Source: Argyresthia goedartella
Taxonomy: Eukaryota; Arthropoda; Insecta; Lepidoptera; Argyresthiidae
Length of the DNA: 64,000 bases
NCBI GenBank assembly: GCA_949825045.1
Contig: OX463815.1
Location: 34,587,356-34,651,355 of the forward strand
Direction of reading: 5' to 3'
The notes below the pieces were generated by a model. That model worked only from the letters and a program-made list of their open reading frames with translations, was not told the DNA's origin and ran no database searches. Shown in pieces: positions 41,122-54,600 of the stretch. The position numbers were made by a program, and so were the translations under genes. Each line of letters opens with the position of its first letter. The stretch's first letter is position 1.

Positions 41122-42508
41122 AAGAATTTTGTTCTTTCCTCCGTCGTGGGTTGGGTTTGTTTACGTATACGTGTTTACGTCTTTGGGAGGACAGTAAAGT
41201 GTCTCAAGATGAAACTTTCAGTGTAAAACATGTTAACATAATTACCACAAATGCGTGCTGGTGTACCGACACTATCTAAGCGAATGGTTTATTAAGGACC
41301 AAATGGTAGGAGATAAGGGTACTGGTGTAAATCTACTCTCATCTTTTATTCGATCAACAGTAAGATTATGTGTTAGCTATAATGTGTTCATTGATAAATC
41401 GGTCGTAGGTTGCTATCTAATTCGCGATGTGCTGTTAAATAATATATTTTCTAATTTTCAAAGAACTAACAATTTGATCTCACTTCTGATCGAAGTGTAG
41501 ATTTTCATCGGTACCTTGTCTCGGACAAGAATGACAGTATAGTATTGAGTCATGTTATTTACCACGAGGGTGGTAAAAGCACAGATTTGCATGCATCCTA
41601 AGCCTATTTCATGCAAGAGCCAGGACACCAAACAGTTACAAATGATTCAAGCGATCTGACCATCCAAGGTTTGCTGGAAAGAATCTCTTGTTATAGATAA
41701 GCTCGCCTTTGTTCATATAATTTATATTTTTAATTGTCTATATCAATTGTTTTTGAACAAAAGAAGCAAAATATCTAATGTAACTGTGGGATGGGAATAA
41801 CCCAAAAGATTCCGTAGGTACCAAATTGGTTCCCAGAAATTTTGGATCGCTCCGTGTGTGTCCGGATTTCGGTATTTGATTGAGTTGTCGAGATTCAAAT
41901 TGAAAGTTTGTTCCAAAATGCCGGCATTACCATACTAATAGTCTTGGTATGTTAAAAAACTATTCTATAGCCTCTTGATGAAGCAGTTTCTAGCGTTTGT
42001 TTTGATTTTAAATCAACAAGATTAAGTTTTTCGCATTAGTCTTTGGGGATCTAATTATTTAAATACTGTAAAATATAACGCTCCACTATTTCAAGAATGA
42101 CACGATAAGTGCTTTTTTAAATCAATAAATAATTTGTACTTTTTATAAGGTATTTTAATAGTCTCATTATATTATTAAGTATCTGTTCAAAATCCATTAA
42201 AAGCTGAAAGTACTTAAAATATATCTATCTAAATAAAGCCAATGCAAATGATTTAAATGTCTACCGTACATATTTATAAAGTGCGTAAAGCGGCAAACAC
42301 ATTCAAATTTAAGTGGTTTATACTGTAAGCAGAAATAAAATATTTGGATACAAATTCTGAGCATTTTTTTGGCAGAAAGGAGCCAACATCGGTAAATGTC
42401 GACTGACTCGTAAATCGGAAAATGTAACATCGGTAAATGTAACTACTCATTAATTGTAACATCATTCATACTGTATTGTAACATTTGACAACTGTCAGTA
42501 TTCGCTTC
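41122..42508. other. Intergenic with one LINE D tail fragment
   Basis: No gene. A plus-strand fragment at 41665-41720 (GGTTTGCTGGAAAGAATCTC, ATAAGCTCGCCTTTG) matches the LINE D 3' UTR. Confidence 0.5.
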
Positions 42509-42692
42509 ATACGACCTCTGGCGGCGCTGCCATTGTGGCTCTGCCTACCATGCGAGAGGCTGGGGATAAAGAAAAAAAAACCTCAGGTCTTGGATGTTTT
42601 TATGTGTGTGATGTCGCTGTTTCTAGTTCCCACGACACAGGGTACTCTGGTGTGGGGCCAGAAGAAATGTATGTGCCTGTATATAAATGTTT
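42509..42692 (+). mobile_element. SINE family A (copy 6), plus strand
   Basis: Head CTCTGGCGGCGCTGCC...GGCTCTGCCTACCATGCGAG, poly-A-rich stretch AAAGAAAAAAAAACC, body GTGTGTGATGTCGCTGTTTC, tail GTGTGGGGCCAGAAG. The B box is deleted (GAGGCTGGGGATAAAG). Confidence 0.85.
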
Positions 42693-43189
42693 CTGTTTAA
42701 TTAATTTTGATGGATTGATAGATCGATTTTTTGAGTAACATCCCTAGTGTTTAAAAAGATCAAGGGTCACGTACAACATTAAAACTTTGTCACGATGTTC
42801 AGTTTTGTAGAACAAATATTGCTTATTATGTTTTGAATAGTTTAATAATCAAAGTAAAGCTTGAAATTGCCTTCTTTCTTATTTTAACGGAAAAAAGTGA
42901 AGGAATTGAGCAGTCTTTCTTTGAAAAAATAATAATATTGTATGCCTTCCGTAACAAAGTTATGTTGTTGAATTTTGATGAAGTATCTAATTTAACCTAT
43001 TGTAATTGCCCTACTATAATACTCTTATGCGTAACATAATGGTCTGTTCAGACATATCACCGCTCTGGTTACGTTGTATTTATGCTATATATATAAAATA
43101 AAATAATAATCAAAGAAACCATAATGTTTTATCATAATGTGGAATCATTTTTGTTTTATGTGTACATTTAAATAAATAATGTATCTAAC
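42693..43189. other. Intergenic, nothing recognised
   Basis: No coding or repeat signal. Confidence 0.45.
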
Positions 43190-43437
43190 AACATAGCGTC
43201 ACGCGTTTAACTATACGGGGTGGCGAAGGCACAATTGTGCCCACTTTGAGCCAGTTTTTCAATACTCCATTTTGCGTGCCACAGCTATGGAGTAATGAAG
43301 GTTTTCTCACGTTGTTTCCCGTCACCGCTAGAAGTTCAGTACTTAAGATACTTAAGATGGTACATGGTCAGTACCGGGATTCGAACATGCACCTCCCACG
43401 TGAGAAGCAAGCGTGAAACCCACTAGACTCTTCTAAC
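43190..43437 (-). mobile_element. SINE family B (copy 5), near complete
   Basis: Minus strand: head GTCTAGTGGGTTTCACGC, B box GTTCGAATCCC, CTGACCATGTACCATC, body, and tail GGCTCAAAGTGGGCACAATT...GACGCTATGT. It is the best reference copy of this family in the window. Confidence 0.85.
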
Positions 43438-43561
43438 CGCACCTTTGCCGAATCCCTCATCGCGATTTTGAACTGTAATAAAATTCAATAACTATAACGG
43501 GAAAATGTCAGCTCTAGCTGACCGTGGCGCGAAAGTGGCCTATTTATCTATTTCATTATTT

Positions 43562-44205
43562 CTTTATTGCACACAACTTATATATGGACAACAAGACTTA
43601 CATAAAAATCGTGTACAAAGGCGAACTTATCTCTAATAAGAGATCTCTTCCAGCAAACCAAACTAGATTGGGAAAGGTCGATTGCTGAGCAGGGATAGAC
43701 AATGAGTACAACAATATAATTTAGTACATATCTAAATAACTAATATATGGTAAGATATATATTATATCTAAATAACTAATATAAAATAATTATTAACTAA
43801 ATATACGAGTGCTAACGTAGATATTATAAAATATACTCGTACATGCTAAACATAAAAACTATATAAATATATATGTATTTTAAATATATATACTAATAAA
43901 TACAAACATATAACCTATATTTCTAAAGAGAAAGGTAATGCTTCTTCACGCGACTTTAAATATATTAAGAGAAGGACTGTCCCTGATGGTGCATTCCACA
44001 ATTGAATGATCCGGAATCTAAACCCATGCTCATAGGACGCGGTGTTATGCTGTGGGGTTGTGAGCATTGAAACCGCGTGCGAGTTCTCCGAGGCCTGCTG
44101 GAAGAAAGAAATGGAAAACGGTCTCGTAAGAAGGTTGGATAGCGTGGATTGCCTAAAATGTTGTAGAGGATGTTGAGGATGTGAGAGTCACGACTATTTT
44201 ATCTG
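43562..44205 (-). mobile_element. LINE family D 3' end (copy 2)
   Basis: Parallels 2428-4312. The 3' UTR has GGTTTGCTGGAAGAGATCTC and AGAGATAAGTTCGCCTTTG. The decayed coding end has ATTGTGGAATGCACCATCAG, matching the TVxAIRLWNALP region. 5' truncated near 44205. Too many shifts to name an ORF. Confidence 0.78.
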
Positions 44206-46689
44206 ATATTTCGTCCCATCTCTTTAATATCGGAATTTATCGCTAGATGGCGGTATTAGTCGATGGGTCCCGTTAGCTACAGCAACGAAAATCTTCAGAT
44301 ACACAATAGCGCTACTGATGTTTATAAATACGTATAAATTCTCATATACAGTGACCATATTTAAATGAGGTTACTTTCTCTCAATAACCATTTCTCAGAT
44401 ACAATATTTAATATTATTACCCCGACGCTACAACCAGAAACAACACTCAACCGAAGATATTTACAATAAAAAACATAAAGACCCCCATAATTTTATCGGA
44501 CGCTCTTTTCCGCCAAACTACCAACATTTTTATCACTACATTTAACTTCGATGTTTGCACAAGAACACCTGGAAATATCTTCAGAAATGCATTAGCCCTA
44601 AAACAACAGGAATTTTATCAAGCCCAGAATACTTTCATCTTTAAATCGACAATTACGTTCACTCATTAAAGTGTTAAAACCACATTTGTTTGCTGTTAAG
44701 GCCTGACACACAATCTGATTTCGCTTAAAAGGTTAATAAATACTTACACTTTGTCGGTCGAATAAGATCACTGGACATGATTATAAGACTGTTAACGTCA
44801 TTGGCGAATTTCGCGACAACGGTTGTGTATGTAAATGATAGAGTTTAACATTTTCAAGTTATTTTTCGGAACCTATTCAATAATCTTGAGAATATTTGGT
44901 GACTCGTTGAGTGTAATACTATAAACTTGTGACTGTTTGAGTCTGAATCTGTAATTTTATTTTTTAACAATCCCTCGGAGTGTCAGTCAAACTTTAACCT
45001 CACAAAAACCGTAGGTACTTGGGACGGGTCGCGATTTTAAACCTTATGCAATGGTAATAAAATTTAAAATCTATAAAGGAAAAGTGGCGGGCCGGTGGTA
45101 CTCAAGAGGTTGAGGTGACATTTTTATTTTCATTGGTTTTGGTTGTTGAATGCCGTCACCATCTTTATTGCTGTTTATAGCGACTTTTAACTTGAAAATT
45201 GAGGCTTTAGTGATGCCTTTCAAAATTTAAACAGGTTTTTTATCGCCGTTTTATGAACGATTTCATGTGAACTCGGTACCTACATCAAATATGGTTATTA
45301 TCTCAGTAAATAAATCATCATTTCCAGTTTCGAAATGAAAATTGACATGAAGCAATACAGTTTCTTTAAAAAGTCATTTATAATTATTATCTTGTCCACA
45401 AAACACAGTAAAATTCGATGTTAATGTGCAGTGCACGCTGTATGAAAATATAGTTCGCGTCAAGTTTCTTTGTCGTCGAGCGTCCTGTCACCTCTCTATC
45501 TCATCCACCCTTACCTAATTTAATTACCCATGCGAGAGTCTTCTCACTCAGAGCCAAAAAAATTGGTGCTGCCCAAGTTCAATCAATTCAATTCATATTC
45601 TATTGTGTCTTGGAAAATAGGGGGAGCAATACTGGCAACATTAAATTTAAGAGCAATAAAAATATTTATTCTCCTTTTTATGTTCCGAACTGGCGCTCCG
45701 CTCAATTTTCATGCCTTAATTACATGAAGTTGGGTTGAAACAATAAAAATTAATTTATTTCCGATAAGTATTCATTTTATTTTTTATCTTGTAATTTAAT
45801 CGCTCCTCAACTTTTATTTATGGCATTCAATTTCCATAAATTCAACCTTAATTATAGGTTGGTCTACAAAGTAATGTTTTAATCTATAATTTGGAATATC
45901 GACTGTCTATTGGTCAATGGACGATTATATTCAAAGCTAACAACATGGATTAATATAATTTGCATTATGTGAGTGTGATATTGAATATATTTATAGAATT
46001 ATCCCAGAATTAAACCTAAACCAACCACAATATAATATTAATAACTTTCTAATCAGGTCAGCTGCTCATTAAATATGTAAAACGAAAAATGAAGAATGAT
46101 GAAGCTTCAATTTATAAAAAGAAAGCATCGAGTCAAAACAACGCAGTAAACATAATGCCCATCCCGTCGCCCTGTCTGTTTAAAAACGGCGGACACAAAT
46201 TTAAATTCATAATGAACACACCCACAAAACAGAAATCAACGTCTACCCTCATCATAATAACAATTCAAATTACTTATTCGATAAGACCTTTTTAGAAGTC
46301 AGATGCCTGCCTTATCACTGGCATTGGTCTGCATCTGAACTTTTGTTGGTCCAAACTCTGTAGGAACACTTGATGGAAAGATAAGTTATCTCGTGAAATC
46401 TATTGTCGTTTCTTATCATGATCATGTAAAGACCACAATTGTCTTTTTTCGACGGACGGACGTGTGTAATTTCTAAGAAATACGATAAAAGGTCGTTGGC
46501 ATTATTATGCAATGATAAAATTAGTAGTAAATTTGTAATTGGTCAGTTACTCACACATCTCTTGCTGGAGCCTTGGCAATAGTCAGTCCAGTCACCATGA
46601 GCCAGAATAGTAATTGTGTTGCGCCGGTTTTGTTCTCGAAGGCACTTGCGTCATACAAATTAGTAGAGCCATTTGGATAATGTACCTCC
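44206..46689. other. Intergenic, no gene recognised
   Basis: 2.5 kb of AT-rich sequence. Short ORFs at 45530-45727 and 46089-46295 have no domain and no second exon was found. Confidence 0.45.
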
Positions 46690-46790
46690 TATACTCGTGT
46701 TATGCTAATATTTGGCTAAAGGTGGACACAAATTGTGCTTTTGCTACCCCGTGTGGTAAAGGCGTGACGCTATGTTATGATCTGTTATAT
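46690..46790 (+). mobile_element. SINE family B tail fragment
   Basis: TTTGGCTAAAGGTGGACACA ... GGTAAAGGCGTGACGCTATG matches the tail of family B. Confidence 0.65.
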
Positions 46791-48339
46791 TGGCATTGAT
46801 CTTTCATTTCTGATTATGTTATTCATATTCATTTAATGTTGTACCAAAAGGTTTTATGAATAAATGCCAACTATTATGACTTTCTTTCTATGCCCATGTC
46901 TTTCAACAACACTTAGCATTTCTGTAGTTCTCTCTTTCGTATAACTAAAACTTGTGCTGGCTTTTTTCGTGTCACAATCTCTGTTGGTGGTCAATGTTAT
47001 CAGATTAGATATCCCTAACATGATTAATTACGAGTTGTCTTATTACCGTGTGTGGTATTTTTATTGCTTTATTCTTCAAGATGCCACGGTGTGGAAAAAC
47101 GGATAAGTAATTTGGATAAGGGCAGTGCGTCAGCTTACATTGCTCTTAAGGTTCGTGGGTCTCATTGGAAGTAGAATTTAGAATTAGTGTCCTCTTCTTT
47201 GGGAATCATATATGTGGAGCATGTGTCAAGAACGGTGGTAGTGTGTTTGGAGACTGTATGAATTTATTTATGCCTTTTTATATGCATGGATAGATAGTTG
47301 TCATTATTATATATCAATAATTGTGAATATTGAATGTTCCGGGTGCTTTCCAATTAAGGGATTTCTTTAAACCTCGTATGAATAAATCTATTGGGATAAA
47401 CTGAAATTCCATGTCTGATCCATTTTGAACATTGCACTGAATCTATTCAGGTTATTGGTTGTGTTCTACTGGGTGTGACCATGTCCGCCCAGAACTTATC
47501 TAGCTGTATGGGTTCTGGTGGCTCTGTGGGTATAAGTGTCTGTTGTGGTTTGGATGATAGGGATCTTTAAAATGGTTTCTAATGTAACCATATCGAGAGT
47601 TTTGTTTTTTTCCTGAGTGTGCAAGCTATTAGCATAATGGATATGAGGTATACCTTTAACATTTACATATAAAACGCTAAAACATCTATGAGTCGTTGTT
47701 TAATTCATTCCAATATATCCATCACAACAACCTAAACCAAACCCTATTCGCTCTCTAATTGTTGTTCCCTTTTCCACAGCAGGTCCTGCCTCTCAACCCT
47801 TGCCTTTTAAATTAAAACTGCGAATCCCGTCATCCGAACCGCCTTTGTCCACTGTCACGACTTCTGTACACGGGCAGTCACGACCACCGACCGCTCCAAA
47901 AGCGTCTTTCGATAAAATCATGCCTATTCCCTTTCCTACTTGACCCTGCCTGCCTCTTTGTGGTGTGTGATAAAATACCAGTAGCTACAATTGCTGCTGT
48001 TGGAGATATGATCCTTGGCTTGATGGTATGCAAAGTACTACAGGCAAAGCCTTTAAACAGTTTAAGACCCAGTCAGGAATGAAGAAAATTACTCCCTATA
48101 ACATCCTATTTAACATCGTTTGTTTAAAAGGAACAGCTTCAGCAATTTAATCACGATCTATGTTGGAAATGCTTATAGATATGTAACTTTTAATATGTAA
48201 CCTCAATAAAAAACCCTAGAACTTTCAGAGAACCTAGAATTTAAAAAGCTTTATTTTCTAATGTCACTGTAACACACCATTAACTCTCTACAGACTCGAA
48301 AAACCAACCGGAATTTTCCCGGAAATTAATAACGTCCTT
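46791..48339. other. Intergenic, no gene recognised
   Basis: No coding domain or recurring repeat. Confidence 0.45.
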
Positions 48340-48600
48340 TGAAAAGTAAAGAACAAAGGCGTAGCTAATAATGTCGAACGGAAATAGTTAGGGACCAAGC
48401 ACACTGCCTTGAGGAACCCCGTTCGACAATGACCTTTCTGTCACCATGGCACTTGATGAATTGATACCCTAGCCTTTGTAAGGGCCGATAACGAAAGGGG
48501 AGTCCCTGCCCTTTGGAATAGCGATTGATTAGCCGACATTTCAGAGCCATTTCAGTTGTGGGGCGTCTTGGAGGAAGCCACATAAAACAGTTGGGTGAAA
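48340..48600 (-). pseudogene. Degraded LINE RT fragment
   Basis: A minus-strand frame reads LSNGVPQGSVLGP, the conserved RT motif before the catalytic Asp pair. Upstream, in a shifted frame, CRLINRYSKGQ fits the preceding helix. Several stops and shifts; no ends identified. Confidence 0.7.
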
Positions 48601-49424
48601 TGTTGGAGGGTTGAAGTATTTCCTTGTTGAATTGTGCTAATAGTTTCGAAGTAGTTAAAGCTATGGCGAACAGGAGTCATTACACAGGTATCCATTCTAT
48701 AGGTATTTCATCTCTAAGATTAATGATTCTTCGGGTCGTTCAAATTATATTGAATCCTCGATAAGCATTAAGTTGGTTATATAATGTTAAAAAAGTGACA
48801 GTAGCAGTTTTTTAACGTTTTCGTTTGTAAAAGCGCACCTGCCCTTATGCCGCCCGATCATTCCAAATGGCTTTGTAATTTATTTAAAAATATTCCGAGG
48901 CACCCTTTTTAGTGGGCGTTTGGCCATATATATAGGTGCACCTACCATTATGGTATGCTTCATTTTAAACCTTATACCCACAACCACAAAAAAACTATTT
49001 CGAGTCGCTTTTTGGTAGCACGCATAATGGTGTAAACTAACGTGTGAAGTATTCTAATACTGTCAGAATGTAAGCTCACACCTGCACACAAGTGATCGCC
49101 GGTAACAATAGTTTCCAACTTATTTACATGTTACCACATTACACGCTTTTATGGTTTAAAACATACCTTAGTTTTAGTTTCTATTGCCTTGTCAGTTGAA
49201 ACCTGGTTACGGATGTTTTGATGTATAATGGCCAAATTAGTAACATACCATTTGGGGCAAGGTAGCTCACGGTTACCATTGTTTCCACTACATTTTTATT
49301 TCAGTCCTTTGTTCGGTTAACACTGATTGATAAGCCAAATACTCAAATGCAACAAAAATTTGTACAGAGTCTTCGAATATACATTTATTTTGAGTAACAT
49401 TTCTGGCAAAATGCAGAATTGACT
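48601..49424. other. Intergenic, nothing recognised
   Basis: No coding or repeat signal. Confidence 0.45.
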
Positions 49425-49505
49425 ATTTGGCTAAAAGTGGGCACCATTGTGACTCTGCCACCCGTTTTGGAAAAGACGTGATGCTACGTTTTGTTTTGTT
49501 CGGTT
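49425..49505 (+). mobile_element. SINE family B tail fragment
   Basis: TTTGGCTAAAAGTGGGCACC ... GAAAAGACGTGATGCTACGT matches the family B tail. Confidence 0.65.
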
Positions 49506-50478
49506 ATTGTATAACTGGTATTTACTCCTAAGTTTAGGTTTGGTATTCACTTGCTCCAAATAAAATGACTGAATGCACAGTTAAACATAATTTATTTCAT
49601 ATTATTTAAGTATCACAGATCCATTTATTTTAATAGTTATTAACAAAAATATATAGTCTACGCTGGCGTTACAGTTTCATGTTCATGTTTAAACTTGTGA
49701 GTAAAAGATCCCTCATCTTCTTCTAACTGCGATACGGATATTTACACTTTCTTTTTCTCTATATACAAAGATTGAAAGGCTATGGCCATCTACAGTGATT
49801 TCACAATGTTACTGTTAGGATATTAGCAGATTTATACAGATAATTAATTGGTAAATGCAATTGTTAAAGTCTTAAGTTGTACAACAGTACTATATGAATT
49901 AGCGTTGATGAAATTAAGCTCAGTGTTGCAACCAATTTTGAAATTTGCCAAGCAGCACAAATGGCATCAGAGATTTGGCACAGTGATTAATAAGTGTAAA
50001 TGAAAAAGTTATATTAAAATGCACAACAACAAAGCAAAAGGTGACACTAAGCAATACCATTGAAACTCTTAAAACTTTTAAACACACATAACGTACCATT
50101 CGTACATTTAGAAAAGTAACAAATCCAAAAAATAACAAACTGCGTTCCCGTGTTTTAATGGATTGGCAGTGACTCTTTAAAAGACAATATATAGGCACTA
50201 TTATTGCTAATAATAATAATAATCTTTCCTTCACTTATCTACAGCAGAGTATAATAATGATCTATACAAAATATACTACCGCGCCTTTACATTTAGGCCA
50301 CCAGCCGAAACTATTGGTATACTTCCGCTAACATAACATTTAAACTACGATTTCACCAACAAATTGTTCATAGTATATCTTATTAGGTACATACATCGAT
50401 CAGACAACACGCCTTCACTTGTTTAGATACAAAAATGTAAACAGTAGATCATCATCACTCATCAGTCCTTCAAAGCAT
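49506..50478 (-). other. Presumed 3' UTR / downstream region of unc-5
   Basis: Directly after the unc-5 stop on the minus strand. Candidate polyadenylation signals are ATTAAA (plus 50153-50158) and AATAAA-type hexamers near 49607 and 49632. Which is used cannot be told. A 104-codon minus ORF (50234-49920) has no recognisable domain. Confidence 0.4.
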
Positions 50479-51656
50479 TCATAACCAAGACGGTCTACCT
50501 TGTAATAGATCGGCCGCGTCATGTCGTTCCATCTGCCTTAGAGCTGCGGCGAGACCTGCAGTGGCTCCCTGACCTCTCTCTCTGCATTCCCACAGTTCCA
50601 ATATAGCTTCGGTAGGCGAGCTCTTTGTGGCAAACCAAGTGGTGTAACGATCAACGCCAAGCCGCGTGGCTAATGCCCGCCAATCGTTGCCGCGCGCATT
50701 CGGAGGGTCCAATATGGCGCATAGCTGTCGTTTTATTCGAGCGCTCAGTTTGAATGGCCCCTCGCCTGCACACTCATTAACCCCTGCCTCGGTCACAGTC
50801 ACATTCCTTTTAGCACTACCATCACTTCCATCCTCGCTGCGGCACATTCTGGCCTCTAAAAGATTCTCTGTAATATTAAAGCTCCTTTGTGATTCGGCTC
50901 TCGGCGAGCGTCCTCTAGGTGACCTACTTCTGACATCCTCCAAGGCTATTCGGAACGTTTGTTTGTACGAAGGATTTGTCCTTTGACAAGCGGAAATGCT
51001 AAAGTCAATAGAATCGCAATCGTGCGTTCTTTCTAACGCAAAGCTGCAGTGTAGGGCGTTGTAGTGAGAGCTCCAAACGTGATTGAAGGGGATCTCCTGG
51101 TAACCGATGCCGGGTTTAGCTTTCCAGCCGGGACTGACGTGTTCTAAATTCAAACACAAATTCGAGCCGCCATCTTGAAACAGTAAGGTTTTTGGTCTAT
51201 CAAGAAGTATACCGCCCAATTTCTTCTCCTGTTCTTGGCAATAGTACATACCGCATGGTGTGTCTTCAAACACGTAGAGTCTGATGGTGTATTCCGAGCA
51301 TGACTCTGTCGGCGCCGGCGGTGCGTAGAGGGCTAATTGTAGCGCCTTGACAGCCTTGCCATTGAAACTTTCTCCGACCAACACAAACGTAGACAATATA
51401 TCTGTGACCAGGAATATTTTGTCGCTATCCAACTGTGTGAATACAGGCGTATTTATTGTCTCTTGCCCTAGACCGACGACTTTCTTCCACTGCGGATGGC
51501 TGTTATCAGATTTGACGTTATGGTCGATAGCATAGAGAGAGAGGTTCCAGAATCCATGTTTAAGGCTGGCGCAATGAGGTATTTGAAGGATGACTGACTT
51601 GTTTAGTTGAAGCCTGGGGGGACCGCACTTGACTACTGGACTCAGCTGCGTGATAC
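50479..51656 (-). CDS. unc-5: unc-5 last exon: ZU5 end, UPA and death domain
   Basis: 1178 bp, acceptor CGCCCCGCAG. ZU5 ends with LSPVVKCGPPRLQLNKSVIL and LKHGFWNLSLYA. UPA (about 51405-50925) includes YTIRLYVFEDTPCGMYYCQ, KLGGILLDRPK and YQEIPFNHVWSSHYNALHCS. A Ser/Arg-rich insert follows (RSRSPRGRSPR, about 50920-50880). The death domain (about 50745-50500) is LSARIKRQLCAILDPPNARG...LRQMERHDAADLL. In this family UPA contacts ZU5 and the death domain to hold an inactive conformation until netrin binds. Confidence 0.95.
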
Positions 51657-54600
51657 CTGCGGGGCGAGAAATTTATTACACTTTTTGTTGCGGGGAGTTC
51701 GCGGTGCACGCGCGATCTTTTTTTTGTAATTATAGACTACGCGTTGAGTAGCCATTGTTAACAATTGGGTATCTATGCAAATTGCGAAGCGTTTATTTAC
51801 GCTACGTGGTTTAATTTTAGAATAATTATAAGACTTTTAGACTACAAAAACTCCATCATCTACCAATGAGAAAATCATAAACATGATGCATTTTGCTATT
51901 CTTAACTACATACTTCTGTTGATAATAATTTACTTTATCAAGTGAATATGGTTTGGCTTTCAGGCCACAAAACTTAAGATTTTTCAAAATGGCGGACTGT
52001 TGCTGCGGACGGTATTTTGTCCCTATAATCCTTGGGGATATAAGACTTAGTTTAGAAACATAATTTTCTAAAGAGCATTTAACATAATAATAAAGATGTT
52101 AAATGCTCTTTAGGAAAACATGTTTCTAAACTTCGTCTAATATCCTCATGGATATAATAGTGACAAAAAGTGTTTGTTCAAAGTTCGTTTGGACTAAAAG
52201 TGGCAAACGAAATAAATTTTCGGAAACTTACCTTTCCCCAATCTCGGTCTGGACCTATCGTCCTTCACCACAGCGACATACATCTGTTCCCTTTTCCCCC
52301 TCCCCAGCCCCCCCTCAGCCACCGTCAGGGCTACTCCAGCAGCAGGTAACGCCAGCCTCGCGCCGGATCCTGACACCGACATGGACTGAGAGGTTGGTGA
52401 GTTGGAGACGAGTTCAGCCAGTTGAAGAGTGACGGATTCGTTGGTCGCGTCGTACATTGAACCGGCTAGGGATAGAATAATATATAGTTTAATAAATAGT
52501 TCCTGACATCGTATTACATTAACTATATAAAAGCAATACTCTAGAATGGAACTGAAATTCAAGAAACTGAATGTTTGGTTTACAATAATATAATTGATTA
52601 TTGTTATAAACTCATTTTATCAATACACACTCAATCCTTCTAACAATCAATAAATATACCCGTTATAAAATTTACTACGATAGCATTGTCCGAGATACTT
52701 ACAGCTAGTAAAGCAGCTAGACACAGAATGTTCAGATTCACTATACGGCTTGCTGTCATATTCATCACTCTGTCCTTTACTTGATGCACAAGGAGTGACC
52801 TGATGGTCTACTGGTGAAGCGTAGCTGCAAAAGAAAAACTAATGTTCATAGCCATTTATTTTTATCGCCATGTGAAGCAAGTTTTATATTCCGTCACAAA
52901 AACCTAACGGGTTACGTTATGACGTGAGAAAACAGCTTTATGTTTTGAATTACATGCTATATCTAATTTGGAGAGAGGAGTTTATTATGGAGTTTATTGC
53001 AGTCTATTCAGGTTTTGAAGCTATATTCGAGTGCATTCATTGTATTTCAAATTGAAAACGTGACATCAGGTTGTGAATGTGGCTGTTTATTACCTGTTGG
53101 TCAGATGAGGAACGTCGTAATGATGCTCAGCTCTTGTTTCCTGTGGTGGATGCTCGTATCTGGGAGGTCTGTGCTGCATCAGATCAGGTCCAAGGGATAA
53201 AGACTGTTTCTCGACTGTGGGATACATTTCTGGTTGGAAATCTGTTAACAAATAAGTCGATAAGAAATAAGAAATATTATAAAAAATCTAACATAGAAAA
53301 TCTTTGCTACGCAAGTGCTAATAAGGGATATTTTTGTGAGTTCTAAGTAGCCTATAAAAAGTAATTGTTACATACTAGCTTTTGCGACCAATTCCAGATG
53401 TCAACCAATTTCATAGAAATGTTAGTATAATAACAAAAGATTAAAACCGAATGAATTTAATATCTACTCATATTTTTTTTTGTTAAAAGCTTTTATTATG
53501 TGACTAATATTTCTTTAAAATAGTCCCCAGGGGTCAGACTCACAAATAACTAAAGAAACTAATTAAAGAACATATTTCAAATTGGCAAACGGACACTGAT
53601 TGGTCCATTACTTTTGACGCCTTTAGGATTCCCTTAGTGTCAATAAAATTATAATACCAATACAATCATATTAATATTGAGATGCGTCCTATATAAATAA
53701 CAATAGTAATAATAGGGAAGTGATGATTAGTGCTGCTTACCGGTCCTAGTCATGGTATATAGAGAATGGTCCCTTGTCTTCCGCTGCAAGAGTTTGTAGA
53801 CCACTGCCGCCCCAGCCAGGAAAACCACAACTGCTACAGCAATGCCAATGTATAGTGGCACGTCACTATGGGCTGCTACTGCGGACAATTAAACACAACG
53901 TAAGTATTTATATTAAAATATGATTTATCGTTTTTGTAATTTTAGTGTAGTACTAAAAAAAATTACGTCACGCATTTTCCCATACCCCCCGGTTAAACAT
54001 AAAAGCAGCTATGCCCACATTTATTCAATAGTTTAATTCGCTAGCCCATGGTTGCATAGATATAGGGCTAGCCCATCGCCGAAGGTCATATCAGTGGGCC
54101 AGATCATGTGCGTAATTCAATTGTTATGCAATCCTGGGCGACGTGATAATACGCCCATGCACTCGTAATGTTGTAACTTAAACTCAATTACGTCGATTAC
54201 CTATAAGAAAAATAAAACAAACACTAACTTTCTCAGAAAATTTGAATTATATATTCAAAAATCACTGTCGCATTGTTCCAGTGATCGCTTCCAGTAACCG
54301 TACAAATTCTAAGTAAACGCATTTGGTTTCTTTCAACAGAATGTTTCCTATCCGAACATTTGTCATCACAATCGCCAACATTCCAAGAACAAGCGAAGAA
54401 ACATTCCAACATCAGGGAAACAGTTCATAACTAGGTGCTGACCTAATTTTGCCACTGTTTATTATTTACAACTGTCAAGACAGAAGTAACACTTTTCGCC
54501 GCATCGTTGAAACAAAACATTTCCATTAAAGTGTTGAGAATAATAAAGTTTTTAATTCCTCTTTCAACTGTCAAAACGTTTATTACGAAGATTCACAAAC

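Noticed and set aside
49920..50234. 104-codon hydrophobic minus-strand ORF as a small membrane protein
   Set aside because: It lies in the presumed unc-5 3' UTR; T-rich composition explains the hydrophobicity, and no start context or homologue was recognised.
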